From positions 292,115-356,114 of the forward strand of contig CAJTRA010000001.1 in assembly GCA_910578345.1 (NCBI GenBank): a stretch of DNA of 64,000 bases, read 5' to 3'. Numbering within the stretch: position 1 is the first letter of the stretch; every line of letters begins with the position of its first letter. Origin of the DNA: an uncultured Lachnospiraceae bacterium (GTDB lineage Bacteria > Bacillota > Clostridia > Lachnospirales > Lachnospiraceae). The position numbers and the translations under genes are program-made. Below are positions 37,227 through 46,633 of the stretch, piece by piece. Under the pieces are notes generated by a model. The model saw only the letters and a program-made list of their open reading frames with translations, searched no databases and was not told the origin of the DNA.

Positions 37227-37991
37227 CTATAACCGGATTTTCTGCCAGCCGTATCTGGCGGCATAGAGGAAGAACAGGAAAAGGAAACTGATAATCGACA
37301 GAATTCCCGGAAGATACAGTACAAGTTCCAGCGGTGAGTAAGTGCGGCGGCAGTCGAAGGGAATGTCTGCATACTTTACCTCCTCTCCTTCTGGACAGCA
37401 CAGATCCCATGTACTGCCACTGCCTGCAGAGGACTTGATGGAAACGCTGCCGGCATAAGGAGTATACGGGAAGCCAAGACGGACCTCCTCCGCATCAAAA
37501 CGCATAGTCAGGTAATTCTCGGTCCCATTCTCTAACGGCCAAACCACGAAATTATCATATTGTTCTCGATACAGCCAGGCAGAATTTTCTATTACCTGCA
37601 CCTGAGCGATGGGAATATTTTCCCCGTCTACAATCACATCACACAGACAGATTTCTCCAGCAGTCACAGCGTACAAGGAGAGGGTTACTTCCTGCTGGAC
37701 CGGAAAAAAGAAACCACGGAATCCATCCAGAATCACAAGCGCAACGACAACCGACAACAGCACCGTCTTAACCGGCTGATCGGATTGGAACATCCGGCGG
37801 GCAGCGCGCAAAACAAACCAGCAGCCGGCATAGAAGCAGCCAAATACAGGCAGGCGCCACCAAAAGGAATTCGGCCTGTACAGGTTTGCATTCACATAAG
37901 CTGTCAGGTAAAGGCTGGGAAAAAAACAGGACAGCCCTTTCAGGACCTTTGGCAGCGACAGATTTGCACGCAGATTTTTCAATACATCCAT
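37227..37991 (-). CDS. Uncharacterised membrane protein with an outer domain
   Basis: 254 residues; I do not recognise the family. Three hydrophobic segments near the N-terminus (about 22-35, 46-62, 75-95), then an extracytoplasmic beta-rich domain of about 115 residues (100-220) and a C-terminal span (about 228-248). GGAG lies 8 bases before the ATG. The architecture resembles small accessory subunits of surface-polymer assembly. It is immediately upstream of the broken DUF6020-like gene and may have been its partner; the stop and the expected ATG of that gene are one base apart. It appears intact itself. Confidence 0.65.
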   Translation of the reverse strand: MDVLKNLRANLSLPKVLKGLSCFFPSLYLTAYVNANLYRPNSFWWRLPVFGCFYAGCWFVLRAARRMFQSDQPVKTVLLSVVVALVILDGFRGFFFPVQQEVTLSLYAVTAGEICLCDVIVDGENIPIAQVQVIENSAWLYREQYDNFVVWPLENGTENYLTMRFDAEEVRLGFPYTPYAGSVSIKSSAGSGSTWDLCCPEGEEVKYADIPFDCRRTYSPLELVLYLPGILSIISFLFLFFLYAARYGWQKIRL

Positions 37992-38065
37992 TTGAGAGTC
38001 TCCATTTCAAAGGGCTCGTCACAGAAGCTGATACGGCAGCAAACGCCGCGAGAAATTTCTCGATT

Positions 38066-39997
38066 TTACAGCTCTTCTATCAGCATCGCCGCAAACAACG
38101 GCATCCCAAACCAGAAGATCAACACATATCTTGGCAGATAGGTTGGCCCCAGAATCACCGTCAGCCAGACAAGCAGCACCATCAGATAAGGAACGACAAT
38201 ATGATATTTCTTCCGGTACAGCATGTAGGCGAACACAAAGGCAATACACCAGAAGATCCCGCCAGGAGAATACAGCATGGAATAGATCGGCACCTTTTCC
38301 TGCGAGATTTCCAAGGAGAGCTTACGGTACGCCCGGTCAAGCCAGGGGATCTTACTGTCCCTGTATCCGGGTTCCTCCACCTCATAACCGAAGTAGGAAC
38401 TGTCCTCATAGGTAAATGTAAAGACCGTATTGCCGGAATAGACATCTATGATAGTGTCCGGATACCAGAACCCGTAAGAATTCATCAGCCACGCGTTCAC
38501 ATAGGACAGCGGCTTGTGCAGTCCGATCTTCAGCCATAGTCTTGCATACCGCGATTTATCTGCCGCGTAGACATCGTTCCGAAAATGCACTTTCACAGGA
38601 TCCGACAGCTTCGGATTGTACAGTACCAGCGCTTCCTCAGGCAGCACCTCATGCAGCGCCGCGATATCGTCCGGCTCGAAAACTTCCGGATTGAACTTGT
38701 AAGTTCTGGCAAGCTGCTGGATCGGAACCGTCAGAATCTCCTGGTTCTCTTCATTCTTTGCATGCAGCGCCACTGTCAGCACGCCGTTGACCGCATAATA
38801 AGCGGCAAAAGCGACCACAAGCAGCCATGTCATTTTCCACAGGTACGGCTTCCTGCCTCTTCCCAGCAGACGATCCTGCAAACTCGTTTGATCCTCATCC
38901 TCTTCTCTTGTACCATGAATTCCGGGCCGCAAAGCGCCATCTTCTGCTCTTTTGCCATAAAATTTCCAATTTACGTATAACAGCAAGATCACCGCCATCA
39001 CCGCGAAGGCATAGACGCCATTCTTCCGAAACAACATCATCGCCAGAGCACTCAGGACAAAAAATGCCATCTTTTTGCGGGACGCAAAGAAAGCTTCACT
39101 GTCACTGCCCAGCTCGATCAGCGCCAGAAGCAGCATCAAAAGCGCTGAAGTAAACAGGGCATCCTTTGCGGAGCAGAGTGTAAACATCACAATAACAGGA
39201 AACAGGGCAAAATAAAGCAAGGAGAGGAGCCGCAGTCCCTTCGAAACCCTTCTCCTCCTCATAAAGACAAGCAGATACGTAAAGCAGCCGGAGACGACAA
39301 TCATCTGTACGAGCATGTAGCAGGCTATGCCCAGATTATAGGAACCTGTCACCTTATGCACCGCACACACAATGCCTCCAAGCAGCAGCACATGCACCAG
39401 CGGATGATGGGTCGTGAAATTCCTGGAAGCCACCTGCAGCCATTCTTCCTGCGCATCATAGACAAAGAAACCCGGATACACGGCAAGAAACACCGGGAGC
39501 CAGCACAGCAGCAGAAAAGCAAACATCAGCACATCCACATATTTGACCGCTCCCGTCGGTGTGGACGGCAGCTTGATATGTGCGGCGAGTCTGCTCTTCC
39601 TCTCTTCGATACTGCCCAGAAAGTTCCAGAATTTCCGCACCAGTATTGTGAACAGAGCGGTCAGCACCGGCAGCGAAATCCACAAATGATAATCTTTGAA
39701 ATTCACATTTCCCTCCGCTTCCAGCCGGACGCCAAACAGCATCGCCGTCGTAAACAGAAAGGACAAAGCTCCTGCGATCAACCACCCTCTGCGGTCCTGC
39801 CAGTCAATGGTGTGCAGAGACCAACTGACCGCATAGATGCACAACAGCCACATAAAGACAGAAAAAATGCTGTTGGTAAATCCCAACGTATTCTCCTGCA
39901 GATTCAGTACCTGCGGCAGACACAGCGTCCCGGCTGTCGCGATCACAAAAGCGATCATATTTGTTTTCAGTTTGATCCTGAATTCCTTCTCATCCAT
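38066..39997 (-). CDS. DUF6020-like polytopic membrane protein, possible GT-C glycosyltransferase
   Basis: 643 residues with about 13 hydrophobic segments. AVYPGFFVYDAQEEWLQVA followed by THHPLVHVLLLGG repeats the YPG-Asp-Gln and HHP plan of the protein at 16801-18426, and CSAKDALFTSALLM matches its MGKDAFFTAALLL block. A charged loop (about 355-385) contains many Asp, Glu and Arg residues. The C-terminal part has a long outer segment with FRNDVYAADKSRYARLWLKI. Likely a polyprenyl-phosphate-sugar dependent transferase or polymerase; activity is not demonstrable from sequence. It follows the GNAT-ArnC fusion gene by about 20 bases. Confidence 0.68.
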   Translation of the reverse strand: MDEKEFRIKLKTNMIAFVIATAGTLCLPQVLNLQENTLGFTNSIFSVFMWLLCIYAVSWSLHTIDWQDRRGWLIAGALSFLFTTAMLFGVRLEAEGNVNFKDYHLWISLPVLTALFTILVRKFWNFLGSIEERKSRLAAHIKLPSTPTGAVKYVDVLMFAFLLLCWLPVFLAVYPGFFVYDAQEEWLQVASRNFTTHHPLVHVLLLGGIVCAVHKVTGSYNLGIACYMLVQMIVVSGCFTYLLVFMRRRRVSKGLRLLSLLYFALFPVIVMFTLCSAKDALFTSALLMLLLALIELGSDSEAFFASRKKMAFFVLSALAMMLFRKNGVYAFAVMAVILLLYVNWKFYGKRAEDGALRPGIHGTREEDEDQTSLQDRLLGRGRKPYLWKMTWLLVVAFAAYYAVNGVLTVALHAKNEENQEILTVPIQQLARTYKFNPEVFEPDDIAALHEVLPEEALVLYNPKLSDPVKVHFRNDVYAADKSRYARLWLKIGLHKPLSYVNAWLMNSYGFWYPDTIIDVYSGNTVFTFTYEDSSYFGYEVEEPGYRDSKIPWLDRAYRKLSLEISQEKVPIYSMLYSPGGIFWCIAFVFAYMLYRKKYHIVVPYLMVLLVWLTVILGPTYLPRYVLIFWFGMPLFAAMLIEEL

Positions 39998-40018
39998 AAT
40001 CTTTCGATCCCTATCCCA

Positions 40019-41500
40019 TCACGCCAAAGGCTTCTCGTCCGCTGCATTGATACATTCCCTGATCACATACTGCGGAGAATTATTCAGGGAAATGTAGATC
40101 CTGCCAAGGTACTCTCCGATCAGTCCTAACATCAGCATGATCATACCACCAAGAAAGACAGTAGCCGCCATCATGGCGCTGAAACCGACCGGCACAGCAG
40201 GATTGATAAACTTCTTGATCACCGTGTAGATGCCATAGGCAAAACCTCCAAGCGCCGTGACACATCCCATTGCCGTAGCGATCCGCAGCGGTTTGATGCT
40301 GAAAGCCGTAAACCCGTTAAACCACAATCCAAACAGCTTCCCCAGGGTATATCCTGATACACCTACTTCCCGCTCTCTGTGAGATACCTCTACATTTGCG
40401 ATCCTCTTCGTGGTGCGAAGTACCAGGCCGATCACATAAGGGTACGGATTCGTATACCGCAGAATCTCTTCGATCACAAACCGGCGCGCAGCAAAATAAC
40501 TGGACAGATACAACTCCTTCGGCTTTCCCAGCATTACCCTGGTCATAAGCTCATTGATCTTACTGCCAAAATTACGGAAACCCGAATGTTGTTTATGCGT
40601 ATATTTCGCATAGACCACATCATATCCCTCTTCTGTTTTATCTAACAGCTTCCCTGCCTCCTCCGCCGGCGTCTGCCCATCGTCATCCAGACAGACGACC
40701 ACATCGCCGTGCGTGTACCGAAAACCTGCCATCAACGCGGCATGCTGCCCGAAGTTCCTGGCCAGATTAACGCCGCAGATATCCGGGCGGCCCGCGCACA
40801 AACTCCGGATCACTTCGAACGTGTTGTCCGGTGAGCTGTCATTGACCAGTACGATCTCATACGTATGATCCGGCATTTTTCCCATTGTCTCATCGATCTC
40901 CGCCACCACTTTACCGATCGTTTCCGCCGAACGGTAGCAGGGTACTACAAAACTGACCAGTTTACTCATTCTCTTTTTGCCGCGCCTTTCCCATGTATCT
41001 CTGTCGATCTCCATAAAACAGACCTCCCGCTCTCCCTGCTGTGTCATCACCCTCTCCCGCCTGTCGGTCAGCCGGAATCCGGCATTTTCATAGCTCTTCT
41101 CTGCCCCGATATTATCTGCCAGGAACCGCAGGAATATTTTCCGCAGCTTCAATTCCGTAAATCCATAGGAGAGCGCCTGCTTCGCCGCCTCCGTGCCATA
41201 ACCGCGGCCAAGCGCGTCCTCTTCTCCGATGAAGATCCCGTACTCCGCCGTCCCTGCCTCCCTGTCGATATCACGCAGATATACACTGCCGATCTGTCTG
41301 CCGTCTGACAGGCAGATGACAAACTGTACAACATGCCCCGTCTCCACCTGTTCTCTGATCCAAGTAAGATGCCCCTCTTTCGTGAACAGCTCCTGATAAA
41401 TAAAATTTCTTCTCACAAACTCCTTGTTGCGCCAGGCAACGATCTTCTCTGTATCTTCAACCGTCATCTGACGCAGCCGAACCAAACACTGCTCTGCCAT
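40019..41500 (-). CDS. Fusion of GNAT acetyltransferase and ArnC/GtrB-like polyprenyl-phosphate glycosyltransferase
   Basis: 493 residues with two complete domains. Residues 1-172 form a GNAT N-acyltransferase: IVAWRNKEFVRRNFIY, acetyl-CoA loop LGRGYGTEA and NIGAEKSYENAGFRL, close to PseH/WecD-type amino-sugar acetyltransferases. Residues 178-493 match ArnC/GtrB: VVPCYRSAETI, RNFGQHAALMAGF, LDDDGQTP, VSHREREVGVSGY and two C-terminal membrane spans. The junction is in frame with no stop. An internal Met178 with a purine-rich upstream (AAAAAGAGA) might also start a free GT2. I infer acetylation of a 4-amino sugar coupled to its transfer to undecaprenyl phosphate. WecE-type aminotransferase is two genes upstream. 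Confidence 0.85.
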   Translation of the reverse strand: MAEQCLVRLRQMTVEDTEKIVAWRNKEFVRRNFIYQELFTKEGHLTWIREQVETGHVVQFVICLSDGRQIGSVYLRDIDREAGTAEYGIFIGEEDALGRGYGTEAAKQALSYGFTELKLRKIFLRFLADNIGAEKSYENAGFRLTDRRERVMTQQGEREVCFMEIDRDTWERRGKKRMSKLVSFVVPCYRSAETIGKVVAEIDETMGKMPDHTYEIVLVNDSSPDNTFEVIRSLCAGRPDICGVNLARNFGQHAALMAGFRYTHGDVVVCLDDDGQTPAEEAGKLLDKTEEGYDVVYAKYTHKQHSGFRNFGSKINELMTRVMLGKPKELYLSSYFAARRFVIEEILRYTNPYPYVIGLVLRTTKRIANVEVSHREREVGVSGYTLGKLFGLWFNGFTAFSIKPLRIATAMGCVTALGGFAYGIYTVIKKFINPAVPVGFSAMMAATVFLGGMIMLMLGLIGEYLGRIYISLNNSPQYVIRECINAADEKPLA

Positions 41501-41523
41501 TCGTGTTCTATCCCTTTCCGCCG

Positions 41524-43509
41524 CTATGATTCGTCTCCACCGCCATTTTGCTCTGCCACACGGTAAACGCCATAGTTTTCCCCGATCTTATCCACCTTAT
41601 CTATCTTGACGCGGATCTCCTGCGCCGCATAGAAGTTCTCGATCCATTCCCATCCCTGTTCCTGCACTTCCTGATCCGATACGATCAGATAGACCTGCCC
41701 CTGTTCAAGCAGCGCCCGTTTTACAGATTCGATCCCATACTGTCCTATTTTATCACGATAGAGCGGACTGCCGCACATCCAGCCGCCGAGAATATCATAA
41801 TTTGTATAGTCACAGCATGTAACGTCGAAGATCGGCCTGGAAAAGGCTACTGTTGAGTATACATCCTCGAAATAAAAGTTCTCTCTGCGATCCTTGCAGT
41901 ACGCGTCAATGGCATACCAGTTTTCATTCACCTGTGCCCGCCTCCTCTGTTCCGCCAGCAGCGCCGGAACGCCGTCCACGACGCCATTGATCAGAAGAAG
42001 GACAAAGGACACCGCCGCCGCGCCTGCCACGATACGCTGTACCATACCTGTAAATCCACAAGCGAGAGCGGCGGCTCTCTGCTGACTGTATCTGTATTCC
42101 TCAAGCTGTATCCGGCCAAGCATGCGGATCATCATTCCCCCCAGCAAGGCATATTCCACCAGATAGAGGGAATGCGTAATCCGCGCCGGGTCACGTTCCC
42201 GCAAAAGGATAAACATCCAGACAGCGCTCCGCATCACGATCAATAAAATGACCTGCCACAACAGATCAAAACGACGTATCCCGCCTTCTTCCTGCAGGCC
42301 CGCTTTCGTCTGCTTCCTGTTCCTCACACAGTGATAAATTCCCGCCACAAATACGACTCCATACATCCATAAAAGTAATGTACTATAAGGCGCATCCCCG
42401 CCGCGGAAAGTCCGATGATAATACCGATAGAGCTGTTTACGCGCGATCATTCCCCAGTCCTTCTCATTCCGCAGGACATCCGCCGCATAGTCAGCCGCTG
42501 TCGCAAGCAGCTTCGTATCTATGGTATCATCCAACCCATAATTGTAATTTCGAAGCAGTGTCTGTTGAACCGGCATCACTCCCAGCTGTGTCAACGCCTC
42601 TTCGTATCGATCCTCCTGGATCAGCTCCGGATAGAAATCATACACGGTCGTTCTCGCCTCAAAAAATGCCACAAAATCCTTCCACTCCGCACTCCCATAG
42701 GCCACATGATCTATCCCGCTCGACAAAAGCATTCCGGCCAGTATACTCCCAAGAACCCCTCCATACTTGATCAGATTCTCTTTCACAAAGATCTTCTTTT
42801 CCCCAGTCAGACGATACAGTCCTGCCAGACCAATGAAAGGCAGTGTCAAAAGCAGCATCTCAGAGCGGAGCTGGTAAGCCAGGATCGCCAGCATGATCGA
42901 AGGAATCTGCCAAAACACAAACCGACCAGCCGGCCAAGCCGGTGCTTCCGGCAAAGTCAGGAAGAGAAACACAGCCGTCGCCGACAGCATGGCGCTGGTC
43001 ACTGTATACTGGATATTCAGCAGATGGGACAGACAGCAGCCCCACATAAAGAAAGAAAGGACGAGCAGTACGAAGCATTTTCTCATCCATCCAGAGTTCC
43101 TGTTCCCGCCTGCCTCCTCATCGGACCGCAGAAGACTGGCCAAGGACAGTAAGCGCGGAATACCTTGTGATGTGCGTGCCGCTAATGCGCACAGACGCAC
43201 CCCCGCCAGATAGAAACAGCCAAACTGGCACAGAAGCAGAAACAGCCCATACCAGGCAATCTTATCACATATTCGATAACAAAAGGCGATCAAAGCTCCC
43301 AGCGGATAGAGTGTCTGCATATTGTGGCCGTCAGGCGTCCCGCTGTAAGCCCCGGACATGATATCTAACATCATGGTATCGTCATTTAAATCATAGTAGA
43401 AATCAAACCAGATCCCCATAAGCAGAACATTTAATGCCACAACAAATAACGCCAATATATAGTTCTCGTGTTTTTTCAGATCACTGCTCTTTTCCACGCT
43501 ACCCCTCAT
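41524..43509 (-). CDS. Polytopic membrane protein, GT-C-like
   Basis: 661 residues with about 12 hydrophobic segments and a C-terminal outer domain (about 535-655). After the first span, FYYDLNDDTMMLDIMSGAY and GTPDGHN give an Asp-rich first outer loop, resembling DUF6056/GtrII-like glucosyltransferase proteins that modify surface polymers with polyprenyl-phosphate sugars. Its start overlaps the end of the aminotransferase gene by 11 bases and it is followed closely by the GNAT-ArnC fusion. It is therefore the best candidate to use the lipid-linked sugar made by that fusion. Family assignment is tentative. Confidence 0.62.
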   Translation of the reverse strand: MRGSVEKSSDLKKHENYILALFVVALNVLLMGIWFDFYYDLNDDTMMLDIMSGAYSGTPDGHNMQTLYPLGALIAFCYRICDKIAWYGLFLLLCQFGCFYLAGVRLCALAARTSQGIPRLLSLASLLRSDEEAGGNRNSGWMRKCFVLLVLSFFMWGCCLSHLLNIQYTVTSAMLSATAVFLFLTLPEAPAWPAGRFVFWQIPSIMLAILAYQLRSEMLLLTLPFIGLAGLYRLTGEKKIFVKENLIKYGGVLGSILAGMLLSSGIDHVAYGSAEWKDFVAFFEARTTVYDFYPELIQEDRYEEALTQLGVMPVQQTLLRNYNYGLDDTIDTKLLATAADYAADVLRNEKDWGMIARKQLYRYYHRTFRGGDAPYSTLLLWMYGVVFVAGIYHCVRNRKQTKAGLQEEGGIRRFDLLWQVILLIVMRSAVWMFILLRERDPARITHSLYLVEYALLGGMMIRMLGRIQLEEYRYSQQRAAALACGFTGMVQRIVAGAAAVSFVLLLINGVVDGVPALLAEQRRRAQVNENWYAIDAYCKDRRENFYFEDVYSTVAFSRPIFDVTCCDYTNYDILGGWMCGSPLYRDKIGQYGIESVKRALLEQGQVYLIVSDQEVQEQGWEWIENFYAAQEIRVKIDKVDKIGENYGVYRVAEQNGGGDES

Positions 43510-44629
43510 AGAACGCCTTCACCTGCTCTGTGATATATTCCACTTCATCCGCCGTCAGCTTATAGTACATCGGCAGACGTAAGAGTCTGTCGCTTTCTTT
43601 CGTCGTATACTTATCCTCTCCGTGGAACCGGCCATATTTTAAGCCGGCAGGTGCAGAGTGCAGCGGAACATAATGAAAGACCGCGTGTACCCCTCTCTCT
43701 TTCAGAAAATCAATCAGTCTGGTCCTCTCCTCCATGTCCTTTGTCTTAATATAGAACATGTGGGCATTGTGGGTACAGGATTCCGGCACACAGGGCAGCT
43801 CGATCCTGCCTTCCTCCTGAAGAGGCGTAAGCAGTTCCCAGTATTGCTGCCACCGTTCCATCCGCGCCTGTGTGATCTCCTCTGCCAGTTCCAACTGCGC
43901 ATACAGATAAGCCGCATTCAGATCACTTGGCAGATAGGAAGAACCATAATCCTGCCAGCGGTATTTGTCGATCTGTCCCCTGTAGTATTTGCTCCTGTCA
44001 GTCCCCTTCTCCCGGAAGATCTCAGCCGCCTCTATATAATTCTCATCCCGTATGAGCAGAGCGCCGCCCTCGCCCATACTGAAATTCTTCGTCTCATGAA
44101 AACTGAAACAGCCAAATTCCCCGAAAGTCCCCAGCGGCTTTCCTTTATAAGACGCCATGATCCCCTGCGCCGCATCCTCCACCACCATCAGATCATGCCG
44201 TCTGGCAATATCCATGATCACATCCATCTCACAGCCTACGCCCGCATAGTGCACCGGCGCGATTGCTCTTGTCCGCTCCGTGACGGCATCCTCGATCAGC
44301 GTCTCATCGATATTCATCGTATCCGGCCTGATATCCACAAAGACAGCTTTCGCACCGCGCAACACAAAGGCGTCCGCCGTAGACACGAAAGTATACGAGG
44401 GCAAAATCACCTCGTCCCCTTCCTTGATCTGTGCAAGCAGCGCCGCCAGCTCTGTGGCATGCGTGCAGGATGTCGTCAGCAAACACTTCGCCGTGCCTGT
44501 CTGCTCCTCAATCCACTCGCTGCACTTCTTCGTAAAAGGCCCGTCCCCGCAGATCTTCTGATTTTGGATGGCCTCCCGCATATATTCAACTTCCTTTCCC
44601 GTGAAGGGAGGTACATTAAAATTAATCAT
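43499..44629 (-). CDS. wecE: dTDP-4-amino-4,6-dideoxygalactose transaminase, WecE/RffA-like
   Basis: 376 residues from the ATG at 44629 (AAGGGG 8 bases upstream), the same length as E. coli WecE; the longer frame to 44698 is not supported. DegT family, PLP-dependent. INFNVPPFTGKEVEYM, TTSCTHATELAALL, VVEDAAQGIMASYKGKPLG and CFSFHETKNFSMGEGGAL (PLP Lys in HETKN) follow WecE closely. It would convert dTDP-4-keto-6-deoxyglucose to dTDP-4-amino-4,6-dideoxygalactose. rmlA and rmlB are not in the window and must be elsewhere. The GNAT half of the downstream fusion could then N-acetylate the product. Confidence 0.88.
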   Translation of the reverse strand: MINFNVPPFTGKEVEYMREAIQNQKICGDGPFTKKCSEWIEEQTGTAKCLLTTSCTHATELAALLAQIKEGDEVILPSYTFVSTADAFVLRGAKAVFVDIRPDTMNIDETLIEDAVTERTRAIAPVHYAGVGCEMDVIMDIARRHDLMVVEDAAQGIMASYKGKPLGTFGEFGCFSFHETKNFSMGEGGALLIRDENYIEAAEIFREKGTDRSKYYRGQIDKYRWQDYGSSYLPSDLNAAYLYAQLELAEEITQARMERWQQYWELLTPLQEEGRIELPCVPESCTHNAHMFYIKTKDMEERTRLIDFLKERGVHAVFHYVPLHSAPAGLKYGRFHGEDKYTTKESDRLLRLPMYYKLTADEVEYITEQVKAFYEG

Positions 44630-44648
44630 GGTCTTTTCCCCTTTTCTC

Positions 44649-46541
44649 CTAAATCTGATCACCGGACGGAAGGTATACCACATATCTTCCATTCCCAAAA
44701 GTCTCCCGGTAATCCTGCTGCCTCATATAGTCAGCCAATATCTGCAGTTTCTCATCAGCGTCTAATTTCTCCTTGTCCACGCCAAACCAGTTCATGCCAT
44801 CGGCATCCTCGGCCAGATACGCCGCGACCGGAGACGCTGTGATGATCACCGGAGGAGCTTCCATCTGCGCAAGATCCCGCTCATATTCTGCCATAAGATA
44901 GGAATCCAGATCCGGCCAGAAAGTAGACAGCGCAGGCGGCATATCCAACAGATAGCCCAATCCTGGAATCTCTCCGTAGAGCAGGACAGGCTGTCCGGTA
45001 AGACCCGCATTCTCCACATACTCTGCCAGTTCCGAGAGCCACGCGGCATTGTCCTGTGAAGTATAGATTCCCTGCACTTTCTCCGGCACCGACACCAACG
45101 TGTCCCGCTTCTCACCCTCTATCCCGTCCTGGAAAGAAAAGTGCATATGAAACCCGACGCTCTGCACAAATACCAGGCCGGTCAGGAACAAGACCGGCAG
45201 TCCCACGATCCTTCTCAACCTTCCTGCCCGTGTATGTCCAGGCACTGCGGACTGCGTCCGCCGCTTCACCATCCAAAAACAGCCTGCCCATAGCACAAAC
45301 GGCGCTGCCACAAACAGATTATTGATGATCGGATACAAGGCGTTATTGCTGCCAAGAGGCGTCACAACAATCTGTATCAGGACAAGCAGGGCGGCAATCT
45401 TTCCTCCAAACGGCGCTGCCTTTTTGCAAAGACACAGCACCGCCGTCAGCACGGTCACAGTCAGCAGGAGGACCGCCGGATAATACATACTGCCATATTC
45501 ATAATATCGGAAACTGAACATCCCTCTGCCCCAATAGAACCGGAGCAACAACAGAAGCACCGCCCCATAGACCCCTCTGCACAGATTTACCATAAAGCGG
45601 TTTTCTGCAAAATACCTGTCCTGTAAATAGAACAGCGCCCATCCGCCCGCCATGCAGATTCCCGCAAATACAAGCCAATACAGACCCACCAGATAATCGC
45701 CCATCATACCGGTCACCATAGAGGCTGGCTGATAATCCACCGCTTTCTGCGTCATGGCAAACATGGTCTGCACCATGGACGGATAAGCGTTGAACCCGTA
45801 CCTTGCGCAAATCACCCCAAACGGTATGCCAAATCCGGCTACATACCCAAGCAGACACCACACAGTCGCTCTCAGCACGCGCTGTCCTTTGTTCTCTCCT
45901 CCCCCAAGAAGCACTCCATACCACACTGCCACAATAAAAGCCGCCTGTGTCACATTGGGCATACGCACCGCCACATTAGCCCCCAGACAAATCCCGGCCA
46001 GCACATAATACCGCGCCGTCCGTTCCTTTTTCCCACCATCGGAAGTCTCATCGCCAGACGATTGTTCCCTGTTTTCCTGCAGGATTCCTGCATATAACAA
46101 TAATATTCCTGCCGTCATCAACAGATAAGTCAGATAATTGTATAAGATCACCGACGGGCACCAGCACAGCCCAAGCGCAATCCCTTCCCCCAAAAAGACT
46201 AGAAATGCCGGCATTTTTCTTTTCAAAGCACGATAGACGGCGACCGCCATCCCGGACTGGATCAGCGCCGTGTAGAAATACATCCCCATAAGCGTACCGC
46301 CAAACGGCAGCGCCATAAGACATCTTCCCGCCACATTGGCTAAGAACGTAGCTACGATCCAGGTTCCTTCCATGGAAGTAAAATACTGGAAATTTGCCAG
46401 GCTGTACGTTGTATCCGAGACATCGATCCCCTGTCTGATCCCGGCTAACGGATAAAGGATCAGCAGCAGTGGAAAAAGAAAGTTCTCCACAATTCTTCTG
46501 TTCTTGTCATAAATGCTGCAGGCTCTGCCCATTCGTATCAC
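44649..46541 (-). CDS. Polytopic membrane protein, GT-C-like
   Basis: 630 residues, about 12 hydrophobic segments and a C-terminal hydrophilic domain of about 160 residues. The first outer loop is IDVSDTTYSLANFQYF, an Asp-containing plan similar to other GT-C-like proteins of this locus, but I cannot name a family. Start is a GTG at 46541 with AAGGA 9 bases upstream; an ATG at 46532 is also possible. It lies between the acyltransferase-3 gene and wecE. A role as glycosyltransferase or polymerase for outside decoration is inferred from architecture and context. Confidence 0.58.
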   Translation of the reverse strand: MIRMGRACSIYDKNRRIVENFLFPLLLILYPLAGIRQGIDVSDTTYSLANFQYFTSMEGTWIVATFLANVAGRCLMALPFGGTLMGMYFYTALIQSGMAVAVYRALKRKMPAFLVFLGEGIALGLCWCPSVILYNYLTYLLMTAGILLLYAGILQENREQSSGDETSDGGKKERTARYYVLAGICLGANVAVRMPNVTQAAFIVAVWYGVLLGGGENKGQRVLRATVWCLLGYVAGFGIPFGVICARYGFNAYPSMVQTMFAMTQKAVDYQPASMVTGMMGDYLVGLYWLVFAGICMAGGWALFYLQDRYFAENRFMVNLCRGVYGAVLLLLLRFYWGRGMFSFRYYEYGSMYYPAVLLLTVTVLTAVLCLCKKAAPFGGKIAALLVLIQIVVTPLGSNNALYPIINNLFVAAPFVLWAGCFWMVKRRTQSAVPGHTRAGRLRRIVGLPVLFLTGLVFVQSVGFHMHFSFQDGIEGEKRDTLVSVPEKVQGIYTSQDNAAWLSELAEYVENAGLTGQPVLLYGEIPGLGYLLDMPPALSTFWPDLDSYLMAEYERDLAQMEAPPVIITASPVAAYLAEDADGMNWFGVDKEKLDADEKLQILADYMRQQDYRETFGNGRYVVYLPSGDQI

Positions 46542-46574
46542 TCTGCCTCTTCCTTCAGTCTTTACACCCCTGCA

Positions 46575-46633
46575 TATCGCAAGCCATGCTTGCGATACTG
46601 CACCAATAGATCGTTTGGAAGTTTACTTCCAAA
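46575..46633. repeat. Two tandem perfect inverted repeats between genes
   Basis: 46575-46583 and 46589-46597 form a 9-bp stem (TATCGCAAG / CTTGCGATA) with a 5-base loop. 46614-46622 and 46625-46633 form a second 9-bp stem (TTTGGAAGT / ACTTCCAAA) with a 2-base centre that contains the stop codon of the acyltransferase gene. Neither is followed by a T-tract in either direction, so they do not look like intrinsic terminators. They may be mRNA-processing or stabilising hairpins, or protein-binding sites. Confidence 0.6.

Noticed and set aside
43658..44842. 394-codon open frame on the plus strand opposite the wecE-like gene
   Set aside because: It lies fully antisense to a gene with clear family motifs, its translation is rich in His, Arg and Leu with no domain pattern, and no ribosome binding site fits. 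It is a composition artefact.
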